A stretch of 64,000 nt of DNA from Nocardia rhizosphaerihabitans (GCF_014646295.1 NZ_BMNE01000003.1:762422-826421), one strand, 5' to 3'. Shown: positions 1-8,937, counted from the first letter of the stretch. Translations and numbers: made by a program. Notes: generated by a model not told the origin, from the sequence alone.

Positions 1-21
1 GGGGCCCACCGCCGTTTGCGT

Positions 22-549
22 TCAGTTCTGCTCGTAGGTGCCGATCAGGGTGGCCCGGCCGAGGGAATGGGCGAACAGGTTGAATCCGAGGTAGGCGGGT
101 GTCGCGTCCGGCCCGACCTCGAGCTCGGGGACGTCGACGGCGTGCACCACCACGAAGTACCGGTGCGGCCCATGGCCTTGCGGCGGCGCGGCGCCGACGA
201 AGCCGGGGAAGCCGCCGTCGTTGCGCAGCGTGACCGCACCGGCGGGCAGTGTCCCGCCTTCGCTGCCCGCACCGGCGTCGAGGGAGGTCACCGAGGCCGG
301 GATGTTGGCGACGGCCCAGTGCCAGAAGCCCGACGCGGTCGGGGCGTCCGGGTCATACACGGTGACCGCGAAGCTCTGGGTGCCCTCCGGGAAGCCGGAC
401 CAGCTCAGCTGCGGCGAGATGTCCTTGCCGCCCGCCCCGAACACCCCGGACACCTGGTCGTTGGCCAGCGGCTGACCATCGGTGATGTCGGTGGAGGTGA
501 CGGTGAACGACGGAACCTGCGGCAGTGCGTCATACGGGTTGTAGCTCAT
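22..549 (-). CDS. YbhB/YbcL-type PEBP (Raf kinase inhibitor-like) protein
   Basis: A 175-residue protein of the phosphatidylethanolamine-binding family. The anion-binding pocket motifs are visible: DPDAP at residues 66-70, FWHW at 75-78 and the GAAPPQGHGPHRY segment at about 119-131. Bacterial members are cytoplasmic or exported; no signal peptide is seen here. Their substrate is not established. The start ATG has a GGAGAA ribosome site a few bases upstream. It lies 27 bp downstream of the M20 peptidase gene on the same strand and is probably cotranscribed. The length is normal for the family. Confidence 0.9.
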   Translation of the reverse strand: MSYNPYDALPQVPSFTVTSTDITDGQPLANDQVSGVFGAGGKDISPQLSWSGFPEGTQSFAVTVYDPDAPTASGFWHWAVANIPASVTSLDAGAGSEGGTLPAGAVTLRNDGGFPGFVGAAPPQGHGPHRYFVVVHAVDVPELEVGPDATPAYLGFNLFAHSLGRATLIGTYEQN

Positions 550-576
550 GGGTTCTCCGATTCGTGGCGTCGGTGC

Positions 577-1938
577 TCAGCTGTGCAGGAGGAAGTGTTC
601 CAGTACCCGGGTGCCGAATTCCAGTGACTGCACCGGCACCCGCTCGTCCACCCCGTGGAACAGGGCGGTGAAGTCCAGCTCCGGCGGCAGCTGCAGCGGC
701 GCGAAGCCGAAGCAGCGAATACCCAACCGCGCGAACGCTTTCGCGTCGGTGCCGCCGGAGAGCATGTAGGGCACGGTGCGCCCGTTGGCGTCGTGGGCGA
801 GCACCGCGTCGTTCATGGCGTCGACGAGGTGACCGTCGAAGGTGGTCTCGTAGGAGTCGAGCTTGGTGATCCACTCGCGTTCGACGTCGGGGCCGATCAG
901 TTCGTCGACCTCGCGTTCGAACGCGGCCTGGCGCCCCGGCACGACCCGGCAGTCCACGACGGCCTCGGCGGTCTGCGGGATGACGTTGGCCTTGTATCCC
1001 GCCTGCAGCATCGTCGGATTGGCGGTGTCACGCAGGGTGGCGCCGATGATGCGGGAGATGGTGCCGAGCTTGGCCAGCTGGCCCTCGATATCGGGGCCTT
1101 CCGGGTCGAACTGCAGCCCGCTCTCCTCGCTGACGGCGGCGAGGAACTCGGCCACCGAATCCGAGAGCACCACCGGGAACGTGTGCCTGCCCAGCCGGGC
1201 GACGGCCTCGGCGAGGATCGTGACGGCGTTGTCGTCGTGCAGGAACGAGCCGTGCCCGGCGCGAGCCTTGGCCCGCAGGCGCATCCAGCCCAGCCCCTTC
1301 TCCGCGGTCTCCACCAGGTAGAGCCTGCGTTCGGTGCCGTCGGGACGCGGTACGGTCAGCGAGAACCCGCCGACCTCGCCGACCGCCTCGGTGACCCCGT
1401 CGAACAGATCGGGCCGGTTGTCGACCAGCCACTGCGACCCCCACCTGCCGCCATTCTCCTCGTCGGCCAGGAACGCGAACACCAGATCGCGCGGCGGCAC
1501 CGTGCCCTCGGCCTTGAACTGGCGGGCCAGGGCCAGCGTCATGCCGACCATGTCCTTCATGTCGATCGCGCCGCGACCCCATACGTAGCCGTCGCGGACC
1601 GCGCCGGAGAACGGGTGCACACTCCAGTCGGCGGCTTCGGCGGGCACGACGTCGAGGTGTCCGTGGATCATGAGGGCGCCGCGGCTGGAGTCGGCGCCTT
1701 TCAACCGCGCGAACACATTGCCGCGGCCGGGCGCGCCCGATTCGACGTACTCGGTCTCGTACCCGACCTCCTGCAACTGCGCGGCCACCCACTCGGCGCA
1801 CTCGCGCTCGCCTTTGGTGGTCGCCAGCTCACCGGTGTTGGAGGTGTCGAACCGGATCAGCGCACTGACCAGCTCCACCACCTCGTCCACCGCGCGGGAC
1901 CGTTCGTTCGAACCAGAACTCTCGCCAGATGCCGACAC
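577..1938 (-). CDS. M20/M25/M40 family metallohydrolase (dipeptidase/acylase-like)
   Basis: A 453-residue cytoplasmic zinc hydrolase that cleaves peptide or N-acyl bonds. HGHLDVVP at about 92-99 holds the first metal His and the catalytic Asp, GRGAIDMKD at about 121-129 holds the bridging Asp, and ADEENGG at about 159-164 holds the catalytic Glu pair. The dimerisation (lid) domain follows and a terminal HG metal site lies near the C-terminus (FHGVDERVP). The open frame runs further upstream, but I chose the GTG at 1936-1938 because GGAAAGGGG directly precedes it and upstream codons are low-complexity. It is the first gene of a two-gene unit with the PEBP gene. The substrate cannot be read from sequence. 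Confidence 0.9.
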   Translation of the reverse strand: MSASGESSGSNERSRAVDEVVELVSALIRFDTSNTGELATTKGERECAEWVAAQLQEVGYETEYVESGAPGRGNVFARLKGADSSRGALMIHGHLDVVPAEAADWSVHPFSGAVRDGYVWGRGAIDMKDMVGMTLALARQFKAEGTVPPRDLVFAFLADEENGGRWGSQWLVDNRPDLFDGVTEAVGEVGGFSLTVPRPDGTERRLYLVETAEKGLGWMRLRAKARAGHGSFLHDDNAVTILAEAVARLGRHTFPVVLSDSVAEFLAAVSEESGLQFDPEGPDIEGQLAKLGTISRIIGATLRDTANPTMLQAGYKANVIPQTAEAVVDCRVVPGRQAAFEREVDELIGPDVEREWITKLDSYETTFDGHLVDAMNDAVLAHDANGRTVPYMLSGGTDAKAFARLGIRCFGFAPLQLPPELDFTALFHGVDERVPVQSLEFGTRVLEHFLLHS

Positions 1939-2081
1939 GTCCCCTTTCCTACCACCCCTGCCGCCTCCCCCGCGCCATCTCCCCTGGCGCGCGCGGATTC
2001 CGCCGCTGCTGGCGACTACAACTCGCGCTGAGCGGAATTCCGGATTAGCGCGTCCACCGGGCCGCGTGTTTGGCTGTGGCG

Positions 2082-3029
2082 ATGAGATCGCGGGTCGTTC
2101 GGGTCGGTACCTCCGTGCTGGCAGGCGCCGCGACGCTGGCGGGCGCGCTCGGTGTCGCGCTGCACTACACCGGATGGTCGGCGGAGCCGTTGGTGCTCGC
2201 CACATCAGGTTCGCCGTATCTGATGATCGGTGCGATCGTCGGTGCGGTGGGGTTCGCGGCGACCCGGCAGTGGGTCGCGACCGGGGTCGCGGTGGTCGTG
2301 GCGGCGGTCGGGGTGGCGACGCAGGCGCCGTTGTATATCGCCGGTGCCGGCGGTGACGGGCACCCGATCACGGTCATGCAGGCCAATCTGCTGTTCGACG
2401 GCGCCGACCCGTCCGCGCTCGTCGAGGCGGTGCGGTCCCGTGATGTCGCGGTGCTCACCGTCAACGAACTCACCCGCGCCGCCGTCACCGCCCTCGGCGC
2501 CGCCGGGCTCGACCAACTGCTGCCGTATCGCTATCTGGCGCCCGGCCAGACGGCGAGCGGGACCGGGATCTGGAGCCGGTATCCGTTGTCGGACACCGTC
2601 GAATACGACGGCTACGTCCTCAATCAGATCTCGGCTACCGCCACCGTGCCGGAGGTCGGGCCGGTCTCGGTCTACGCCTTCCACCCCGTCCCGCCGGTGT
2701 ACGACACCGATGTCTGGGCCGATGAATTGTCCCGGCTCGACGCCGTACTGCGCCGGTCGCCCGCGGATCGCCCGGTGATCGTCGGCGGCGACTTCAATGC
2801 CACCTACGACCACACCCGCTTCCGCGCGATGGCGTCCGGTCGTTTCGCCGATGCCGCCGAGCAGGCCGGTGCCGGACACCTGGTCACCTATCCGACCGAC
2901 AAACGGCTGCCACCGCTGGTCGGCATCGACCATGTCCTGCTCGCGGGCGCACACGCTACATCCGTGGAGACGGTCGCTCTGCCCGGTGCAGACCACAACG
3001 CGCTGGTGGCCCGCATCATCCTCGAGTAA
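2082..3029 (+). CDS. Membrane-anchored endonuclease/exonuclease/phosphatase (EEP) family protein
   Basis: A 315-residue protein. Three hydrophobic segments in roughly the first 90 residues anchor an EEP (DNase I-like) domain outside the membrane. Signatures are VMQANLLF near the domain start, the catalytic GGDFNAT, and the terminal GIDHVLL and GADHNAL motifs that supply the Asp and His residues. Family members hydrolyse phosphodiesters of nucleic acids, phospholipids or inositol phosphates; this membrane-anchored actinobacterial type has no defined substrate. In-frame TTG (2070) and GTG (2076) codons lie just upstream and could be the true start. It converges on the TetR gene with 3 bp between stops. 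Confidence 0.85.
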   Translation: MRSRVVRVGTSVLAGAATLAGALGVALHYTGWSAEPLVLATSGSPYLMIGAIVGAVGFAATRQWVATGVAVVVAAVGVATQAPLYIAGAGGDGHPITVMQANLLFDGADPSALVEAVRSRDVAVLTVNELTRAAVTALGAAGLDQLLPYRYLAPGQTASGTGIWSRYPLSDTVEYDGYVLNQISATATVPEVGPVSVYAFHPVPPVYDTDVWADELSRLDAVLRRSPADRPVIVGGDFNATYDHTRFRAMASGRFADAAEQAGAGHLVTYPTDKRLPPLVGIDHVLLAGAHATSVETVALPGADHNALVARIILE

Positions 3030-3032
3030 CTC

Positions 3033-3635
3033 TCACCCCGGCCGGGATGCGGTGCGGTCGCGGGCGGCGAGCAGCGTGTCGATCCGAGACGATATCGCCT
3101 GACCCGCCGCGAGCAGCGGTTCGGTCGAACGCAGTGTCCGGCCCAGCACGAACGCGCCCTCCAAGCTGCTCAGCACACCGAGGATCAGGTCACGCGCCTG
3201 CGGCTCATCCAGCCCGCGGCCCACGAAATACGCTGTGCCCTTGTCGATCCAGTCCGTGACGACCTCGGCGGCGACCTCACGCAGCGCGGGTTCGCTGTCG
3301 GCGATCTCGCCCGCGACGGTGCCGACCGGGCACATGTTGATCCACCCGGACTCCTCGAGTGTGCGTGCCGCATCGGCGAAGGCGGCGGGCACGGCGGCGC
3401 GCAGGTCGTCGTGCGGGTCCATCAGCAGCGGCAGCAACTGGATATAGGCCGCGCCCGAGCTGCGCAGCGCCTCGGCCGCGATCTGCACCTTGCCGTGCGG
3501 AAAGTGGTGATAGAGCGACCCCATCGGCGCCGCGGCGGCCGCGGTGATCTGTTTGACGGTGATGGCGCTGTACCCGTGGGTGCGCATCAACTCCCCGACC
3601 GCGACGACCAGGCGATCCCGCGTCGTCGTTGACAT
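3033..3635 (-). CDS. TetR family regulator, LmrA/YxaF-like
   Basis: A 200-residue repressor. The N-terminal helix-turn-helix covers about residues 4-50 (ITVKQITAAAAAPMGSLYHHFPHGK), followed by an LmrA/YxaF-type ligand domain with a conserved CPVGTVAGEIAD segment. It is divergent from the alpha/beta hydrolase gene, with palindromic half-sites between the two starts, so it probably represses itself and that gene. An in-frame GTG at 3645-3647 (VSEKM) is an alternative start. The inducer is unknown. Confidence 0.9.
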   Translation of the reverse strand: MSTTTRDRLVVAVGELMRTHGYSAITVKQITAAAAAPMGSLYHHFPHGKVQIAAEALRSSGAAYIQLLPLLMDPHDDLRAAVPAAFADAARTLEESGWINMCPVGTVAGEIADSEPALREVAAEVVTDWIDKGTAYFVGRGLDEPQARDLILGVLSSLEGAFVLGRTLRSTEPLLAAGQAISSRIDTLLAARDRTASRPG

Positions 3636-3657
3636 CTTCTCGCTCACCGCTCCAGAA

Positions 3658-3687
3658 TAGAGCAAACGCACTAGAGCATTCGCTCTA
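3658..3687. promoter_or_regulatory. Probable operator for the LmrA-like TetR: three TAGAGC half-sites
   Basis: TAGAGC at 3658-3663 is followed by an inverted repeat TAGAGC-ATTC-GCTCTA at 3672-3687. The region lies between the divergent TetR (start 3635) and hydrolase (start 3704) genes. The TAGANC-N4-GNTCTA geometry resembles boxes described for LmrA/YxaF-class repressors. Assignment to this TetR is inferred from position. Confidence 0.6.
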
Positions 3688-3703
3688 ACGTCTGGAGGTT
3701 TCC

Positions 3704-4546
3704 ATGCCGACCGTCGAACTGCCCGCGGGCCGCATCCACTACCGCGAACACGGCGATGGCCCGCCGGTCGTCCTGCTGCACGGCCTGCTGATGAACCACA
3801 CCGTCTGGGATTCGGTCATCGACCTGCTGCCGGCCGGCTTCCGCTACGTCCTGCCCGACCTGCCGCTGGGCGCACATCCCGAACCGCTGCGCCCCGGCAC
3901 CGACCTGAGCCTGCGCGGCCTCAACCAGCTCATCGCCGACTTCCTGGCCGCCCTCGACCTGAGCGATGTCACCCTCGTCCACTCCGATTGGGGCGGTGCC
4001 CTGTTCCTCACCGCCTACGGCCTGGACAAGCGCGTCGGCCGCCTGATCGTCTTGCCCTGCGAAGCGTTCGACAACTTCCCGCCCGGCCTGCCCGGCAAGA
4101 CCGCGATCCTCGCCTCGATCCTGCCCGGTGGTGTCAGCCTCGCACTGCGCCAGCTCCGCATCCGCCGGCTCCGCAGCAATCCCCTCCTGTTCGGCTGGAT
4201 GGCCAAATTCCCTCTCCCCGACGACCTCGTCCACAGGTGGACCGAACCCGGCCTGCGTGACCCCGGCATCCGCGCCGACGTGCTCGCCTACATGCGCTCC
4301 GGTTATGACAAACACACCCTGATCGCGAATACCGAAGCGCTCCAGCACTTCCCGGGTGAAGCCCTGATTCTCTGGTCGTCGGCGGGCAAGGTGATGCCGC
4401 GCGAGCACGGCCGCCGCCTGGCCGCCCTCATCCCCCACGCCCGGCTGGTCGAGATCGACGACGCCTACGTCCTGTCGATGCTCGACCAGCCCGCCGCCGT
4501 CGCGGCCGCAATCAGCGAATTCCTCACCACGACAGCGGCACGCTGA
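3704..4546 (+). CDS. Alpha/beta hydrolase fold protein with Asp at the nucleophile position
   Basis: A 280-residue alpha/beta hydrolase. The oxyanion HG motif (LLHGLL, about 24-29) is followed by a nucleophile elbow reading HSDWGG with Asp95 in the nucleophile slot, as in haloalkane dehalogenases and epoxide hydrolases. The usual charge-relay residues do not appear: the acid loop reads WSSAGKVMP where WGxxDxxVP is typical, and the terminal loop reads DDAYVLSMLDQP where GHF is expected. It may use other residues or have lost hydrolytic activity. A GGAGG site precedes the ATG. It is divergent from, and probably controlled by, the LmrA-like TetR. Confidence 0.8.
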   Translation: MPTVELPAGRIHYREHGDGPPVVLLHGLLMNHTVWDSVIDLLPAGFRYVLPDLPLGAHPEPLRPGTDLSLRGLNQLIADFLAALDLSDVTLVHSDWGGALFLTAYGLDKRVGRLIVLPCEAFDNFPPGLPGKTAILASILPGGVSLALRQLRIRRLRSNPLLFGWMAKFPLPDDLVHRWTEPGLRDPGIRADVLAYMRSGYDKHTLIANTEALQHFPGEALILWSSAGKVMPREHGRRLAALIPHARLVEIDDAYVLSMLDQPAAVAAAISEFLTTTAAR

Positions 4547-4552
4547 CGCCGC

Positions 4553-5554
4553 TCAGGTCTGCTGGACAGGCTCGTACACGTCGGCGGCGAGCCCGAACGT
4601 CCAGGCGACGCCCTCCCGCGCGGTGCGGGTCGTCGGTGGAACCCGCAGCCAGTAGGTGCGGTTGGTCCCGTCCGGCTCCGGTGTCGAGTTGACCACCTCG
4701 ACCATCACCACGTCCTCGTCGCCGTCGAGGGCGATCCGCCACAGGATGCCGGTGTCGTCGCGGTGGACGGGGCGGGCGTCGGATTCGGTGAGGTAGCGGT
4801 CGTAGCCGTAGTGCTCGAGCATGACCCGCCGCAGTTCGGCGTTGTCCTCGTCGCGGATCCGCTGCGGCGTCAACGAGTCGAGACTGTCGAGGAATTCGGC
4901 GGGCACCGGCATGCCGCGCCAGGCGTACAGCGCGAAGCCGTCGGCGTAGGCCAGGGCGGGGCCGTCGGCGCGATCGAGGCGTCCGGCTTCGTCCCGGTGC
5001 AGCGCGAGCGGACGTTCGGAGATGATCGCGACCTTCTCGTAGGGCCACCACCAGCCGGCTTCCGCGGCGACGGCGGCGACGCCGTCGAGCGGTCGTCCGG
5101 GCGCGGTGTCGTAGGCGCTGAGCCAGGCCGCCTCGTGCTGGCCGAGCACGGCATCGAGCAGCAGGACCCGGATCTGTCGTTCCTGGTTGCGATCACCGGC
5201 CGCCGTCTCGACGACGCCGGCGCGGATACGGTCGACGACGGTGGTGGTGAGTTCCCACAGGTCGGCGCCGGTCGCCCGCCAGTGCGCGCTGTAGCCGTGC
5301 GCGCCGAGTTCGGTGTGCAGCCGGGCGCGTTCGGCCGCCCAGGGTCCGCTGCGCACGGCTTCCCGCACCGGTGCACCGGTTTCGATTCCCGCGATCAGTA
5401 TCCGTACCGCCTCCAACGGCGATCGGGCCCACAGGATCTGCTCCGGTTCGGGCAGCCCTGCCCGCGAATAGGCGAGCCGCACACCCGCTTCGGCGGTGGC
5501 ACGGTCACCAGGGCCGGTGGCGGCGGCGATCGCGCGCCAGTCGAGCTCTGCCAT
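4553..5554 (-). CDS. DUF6745 domain protein
   Basis: A 333-residue soluble protein. The central block ALHRDEAGRLDRADGPALAY followed by ADGFALYAWRGMPVP is the DUF6745 hallmark; a second HRDDTGILWR element and a beta-rich C-terminus follow. No catalytic residues are known for the family. I chose the ATG at 5552-5554 (MAELDW) because GAGGGG lies 9 bp upstream. An earlier ATG at 5573-5575 overlaps the stop codon of the small upstream gene as TGATG, so the two genes are translationally coupled either way. It sits head-to-head with the LRR/radical SAM operon. Confidence 0.8.
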   Translation of the reverse strand: MAELDWRAIAAATGPGDRATAEAGVRLAYSRAGLPEPEQILWARSPLEAVRILIAGIETGAPVREAVRSGPWAAERARLHTELGAHGYSAHWRATGADLWELTTTVVDRIRAGVVETAAGDRNQERQIRVLLLDAVLGQHEAAWLSAYDTAPGRPLDGVAAVAAEAGWWWPYEKVAIISERPLALHRDEAGRLDRADGPALAYADGFALYAWRGMPVPAEFLDSLDSLTPQRIRDEDNAELRRVMLEHYGYDRYLTESDARPVHRDDTGILWRIALDGDEDVVMVEVVNSTPEPDGTNRTYWLRVPPTTRTAREGVAWTFGLAADVYEPVQQT

Positions 5555-5574
5555 CGTCGTATTCCCCTCGATCA

Positions 5575-5901
5575 TCAGTCGGCCACCACCCGCACGGAAC
5601 CGGGCACGTATTCGCGCTGCCGGACCACCCGGTACCAGCCCTTGGGCAAGCCGATGGCCGCGTGCTCCTCGTGCACCACGCGCCCGCCTTCGGGCAGGTG
5701 CAGCAGCATCGGGCCGAAAACCCCTGCCTCCCTGATCAACCGGCCGGGCCCGGGAATCGCGTGCGCGTGCCCGGTCACCTCACCCAGCGCCAGGACGAGC
5801 CTGCCCCGGCCGTCACGCTTCTCCCCGTGTGCCGCGCGGGCGCTGTCGGGCACCGCGGTCTCGGTCAGCGGCACGATCAGCACATCGCCTTGTCGATACA
5901 T
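5575..5901 (-). CDS. Small conserved protein paired with the DUF6745 gene
   Basis: A 108-residue soluble protein with a distinctive start, MYRQGDVLIVPL, and a GEVTGHAHAI block near residues 39-48, then HEEHAAIGLPKGWYRVVRQREY near the C-terminus. From memory, similar short proteins (RQGDV...GEVTGHAHA) occur beside DUF6745 genes in other bacteria; the function is unknown. His and Glu residues cluster in the two conserved blocks. A longer open frame continues upstream to 6198 but overlaps the divergent gene, so the ATG at 5899-5901, with a GGAGG-like site (GGGAGGAAATTC), is preferred. Confidence 0.75.
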   Translation of the reverse strand: MYRQGDVLIVPLTETAVPDSARAAHGEKRDGRGRLVLALGEVTGHAHAIPGPGRLIREAGVFGPMLLHLPEGGRVVHEEHAAIGLPKGWYRVVRQREYVPGSVRVVAD

Positions 5902-6055
5902 GAATTTCCTCCCGTCACGGCCCGCGACTGCTGCCGTGGCGTGGACGGTAGCGGCAGGTGCCGACAACTCGGCCCGGCGCGCGGATTGTCGGTGGCGCTT
6001 GGTAGAAACGCAGCTGTCACACGGGGTCACCACGCCAGAAGGGGCGGGAACATAC

Positions 6056-7036
6056 ATGTCCATCGGAGAACATCTGCGCGGGTTGGGCGGTCTGCCCGCA
6101 TACCAGTTCCCTGACCCGGCGAAGGACGCCGCTGCGCAGGCGGTCGCCCTGAGCCGATTGCCCGCCACGGACGGGGTCGCATGGCGGATCAGCGTCAACC
6201 CCTACGACGCCGAGGAGACGTGGCCGGAGGCATTCGGCCGGTTCCTCGACACCGTCGACCCGGCGCAGGTTCGCGCGATCATCGTCGGTTCGTGGGCAGA
6301 TGCCTACGACAACCGCCCCGATGACGTCATCGACGCCATCATCGCTGCCCGCGAACAGCTTCCGGCCCTGCGCGCGCTGTTCGTCGGCGACATCATCGGC
6401 GAGGAGTGCGAGATCTCCTGGATCAACCAGGGTGAGGTGACCAGGCTGCTCGACGCGTTCCCCCAGCTCGAAGAATTCGGCGTGCGCGGTGGCGAGCGGC
6501 TCGAATTCCCCGCGGTCCGCCACGAGAACCTGCGCACCCTGAAGGTGCAGGCAGGTGGTCTGCCGGTCGCGGTGGTCCGCGGTGTCGCCGCCAGCGAGCT
6601 GCCATCGCTGCGCGACCTCGAACTGTGGCTGGGTACCTCCGAATACGGCGGCGACGCCGATGTCACCGATCTCGCGCCGATCCTGGCCGGCGATCAACTG
6701 CCCAGTCTGAAGCGGCTGGCCCTGCGCAACAGTGAGATCCAGGACGCCGTCTGCGCAGCGGTGGCCTCGGCGCCCGTGGTCGCCCGCCTCGACGCACTCG
6801 ACCTGTCGATGGGTGTGCTCACCGACGACGGCGCCGCCGCCCTGCTCGGCGGCCAGCCGCTGACCCATCTGAAATCGCTGGACCTGCACCACAACTACGT
6901 CAGCAAGGAGATCGGCGCCCGCCTCGCCGACACCCTCACCGCGGCCGGTGTCGAGCTGAACCTCGATACCGACGATGCCTATTCCGACGAGGACGACGAC
7001 GGTTCGGTGTGGCGATTCGTCTCGGTCGGCGAGTGA
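6056..7036 (+). CDS. STM4015 family leucine-rich-repeat-like protein
   Basis: A 326-residue soluble protein. The middle and C-terminal parts contain irregular leucine-rich repeats of the LxxLxLxxN type (for example LKRLALRNSEI, LDALDLSMGVLTDDGAAALL, LKSLDLHHNYVS), ending in an acidic tail (DTDDAYSDEDDDGS). It matches the STM4015 family named after a Salmonella locus. An LRR solenoid here would serve as a binding scaffold for the enzymes encoded downstream; that role is inferred. The ATG at 6056 follows GGGGCGGGAA. It is the first of five genes, with the next start 6 bp after its stop. Confidence 0.85.
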   Translation: MSIGEHLRGLGGLPAYQFPDPAKDAAAQAVALSRLPATDGVAWRISVNPYDAEETWPEAFGRFLDTVDPAQVRAIIVGSWADAYDNRPDDVIDAIIAAREQLPALRALFVGDIIGEECEISWINQGEVTRLLDAFPQLEEFGVRGGERLEFPAVRHENLRTLKVQAGGLPVAVVRGVAASELPSLRDLELWLGTSEYGGDADVTDLAPILAGDQLPSLKRLALRNSEIQDAVCAAVASAPVVARLDALDLSMGVLTDDGAAALLGGQPLTHLKSLDLHHNYVSKEIGARLADTLTAAGVELNLDTDDAYSDEDDDGSVWRFVSVGE

Positions 7037-7042
7037 GCTGAC

Positions 7043-8104
7043 GTGCGATGGGTGGTGGTCGGCAACGCCGAGAACCGGCGGGTCCGGCTGTTCACCGAGG
7101 CGGCACTCGCCGCCGGGTTTCGCGCTCCGCGAGTCGTGGAGTGGCTTTCGGTCCTGACCGACGGCGGTCATGATTTCGCCGACGACGAATTCGTCCGGCT
7201 GGATTCGCCGGGCGAGAACCCGGCGGTGGACGCGCTGCTGCGCGGAGTGGACGAGCCGACCCGCGTGGAAGGTTCGGCGCGCTGGTACGCCGAATTCCTC
7301 GCGGCGGTGGGTTCGCTGCGTGGCGGGTATCGACTCGACGACCCGGCCGATCTCGCTGTCCTGTTCGACAAGCGGCGCTGTCACGCACGCCTGACCGAGG
7401 CGGGGGTGCCGGTGCCGTCGTCACCTGCCGGGCCGCTGCGCGGCTGGTCCGACGTGCGGGCTCGGATGCGAGAGGCGGGGATGGCGCGGGTGTTCGTCAA
7501 ACTCGCGCACGGCTCGTCGGCTTCCGGGGTGCTGGCGATCGAGTCGACCGCGTCGGGCCGCTGGCAGGCGACCACTTCGGTCGAGGTGAGCTCCGATGGG
7601 GCGCTGCACAATTCGCTGCGGGTGCGCCGGTACCGCGAGGAACGCGAGATCGCCGCGATCGTCGACCGGCTCGCACCCGACGGCCTGCACCTCGAACGCT
7701 GGATCCCCAAGGCCACCATCGGCGGACGGTCCGCCGACCTGCGGGTTGTTGTCATCGCGGGCCGCGCCACCCATGTCGTGGTCCGCACCAGCAAGGAGCC
7801 GCTGACCAACCTGCATCTGGGCGGTGCCCGCGGCGATCTGGCCGCGGTCCGTGCCGCGGCGGGCGAGCACTGGGCCGAGGCGATGGAGATCTGTGAACGC
7901 GCCGCGGCCTGCTTTCCCGCAACCCTGTGCGTCGGGGTCGATCTGCTGCCCGGTCTCGGCTGGCAGCGGTTCGCTGTCGGTGAGGTCAACGCGTTCGGCG
8001 ACCTGCTGCCCGGCCTGACCGGACTACCGGGCACACCGGCCGAGGGGATGGACACCTACACCGCCCAACTCACCGCCGCGGCCACGATCGGAGCGTCTCG
8101 ATGA
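7043..8104 (+). CDS. STM4014 family ATP-grasp protein
   Basis: A 353-residue protein with ATP-grasp features. FVKLAHGSSASGVLAIE resembles the glycine-rich ATP loop, LERWIPK and ADLRVVVIAG are central strands, and GEVNAFGDLLPG ends the domain with the Mg-binding Glu/Asn pair. ATP-grasp enzymes join a carboxylate to an amine or thiol through an acyl-phosphate, so a ligase step is the likely job in this cluster. The GTG start at 7043 lies 6 bp after the LRR gene stop, and the gene end overlaps the next start as ATGA. The closest named family is STM4014. The substrate is unknown. Confidence 0.8.
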   Translation: MRWVVVGNAENRRVRLFTEAALAAGFRAPRVVEWLSVLTDGGHDFADDEFVRLDSPGENPAVDALLRGVDEPTRVEGSARWYAEFLAAVGSLRGGYRLDDPADLAVLFDKRRCHARLTEAGVPVPSSPAGPLRGWSDVRARMREAGMARVFVKLAHGSSASGVLAIESTASGRWQATTSVEVSSDGALHNSLRVRRYREEREIAAIVDRLAPDGLHLERWIPKATIGGRSADLRVVVIAGRATHVVVRTSKEPLTNLHLGGARGDLAAVRAAAGEHWAEAMEICERAAACFPATLCVGVDLLPGLGWQRFAVGEVNAFGDLLPGLTGLPGTPAEGMDTYTAQLTAAATIGASR

Positions 8105-8937
8105 CTCACACCCCGCTCTCGCGCCCCGACATGACCGAGGTCGTCGGCCGCGACGACCTACTCCTGCTCACCCTCGACACCTTGCGCTACGACGTCGCGA
8201 CCGAACTGGCCGCGGCGGGCAGACTGCCCACCCTGTCGGCGTATCTGCCGCAGGGACGCTGGGACAAACGCCACGCACCGGGCAGTTTCACCTACGCCTC
8301 CCATCACGCCATCTTCGCCGGTTTCCTGCCGACCCCGGCCACACCGGGCCCGCATCCGCGCCTGTTCGCGGCCCGTTTCGCGGGCAGCGAGACCACCGCC
8401 GACGGCACCTTCGTCTTCGACGAACCCGACCTGGTGACCGCCCTCGCCGCCCGCGGCTATCACACCGTGTGCGTCGGCGGCGTCGGCTTCTTCAACAAGC
8501 GGGGCGCGCTCGGCAGTGTGCTGCCAAGCCTGTTCGCCGAAAGCCATTGGGAGCCTGAGTTTTCCGTCGCGTCACCGACGTCCTTCGAAGCTCAGGTGGC
8601 GTGTGCCGAACGCGCGGTCGCGGCGGTGCCCGCCGATCAGCGGGTCTTCCTGTTCTTCAACGCGTCGGCGCTGCACCAGCCGAACTGGTTCCACCTCCCG
8701 GGCGCCACCCGTGACGCCGGAGACAGCCGCGAAACTCACGCGGCGGCACTCGAATACATCGATGCCCATGTCGGCAGGCTCTTCGACGCGATGCGGGCAC
8801 GCCGCCGATGTTTCGCGATCGTGTGCTCCGATCACGGCACCGCCTACGGCGACGACGGGTACACCGGTCACCGGCTCGGTCACGAGTCCGTGTGGACGGT
8901 CCCCTACAGCCACTTCTTCCTGGAGCCTTCCCCATGA
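8101..8937 (+). CDS. STM4013/SEN3800 family hydrolase (alkaline phosphatase superfamily)
   Basis: A 278-residue alkaline phosphatase/sulfatase superfamily protein. LLLTLDTLRYD at about 21-31 supplies the first metal Asp, the SFTYASHHAIFAG block at about 62-74 contains a Thr in the nucleophile position, and CSDHGTAYG with a following GHRLGHES supplies the remaining metal Asp/His ligands. The expected activity is hydrolysis or transfer of a phosphate or sulfate ester. There is no signal peptide, so it is cytoplasmic, which is unusual for this superfamily. It overlaps both neighbours by ATGA junctions. Confidence 0.85.
   Translation: MTHTPLSRPDMTEVVGRDDLLLLTLDTLRYDVATELAAAGRLPTLSAYLPQGRWDKRHAPGSFTYASHHAIFAGFLPTPATPGPHPRLFAARFAGSETTADGTFVFDEPDLVTALAARGYHTVCVGGVGFFNKRGALGSVLPSLFAESHWEPEFSVASPTSFEAQVACAERAVAAVPADQRVFLFFNASALHQPNWFHLPGATRDAGDSRETHAAALEYIDAHVGRLFDAMRARRRCFAIVCSDHGTAYGDDGYTGHRLGHESVWTVPYSHFFLEPSP

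Noticed and set aside
655..2031. Plus-strand open frame opposite the M20 peptidase
   Set aside because: Antisense shadow; the minus strand has all metal-binding motifs.
5902..6198. Upstream extension of the small GEVTGHAHA protein
   Set aside because: It would overlap the start of the STM4015 gene by over 140 bp; the internal ATG has a good ribosome site and matches the conserved protein start.
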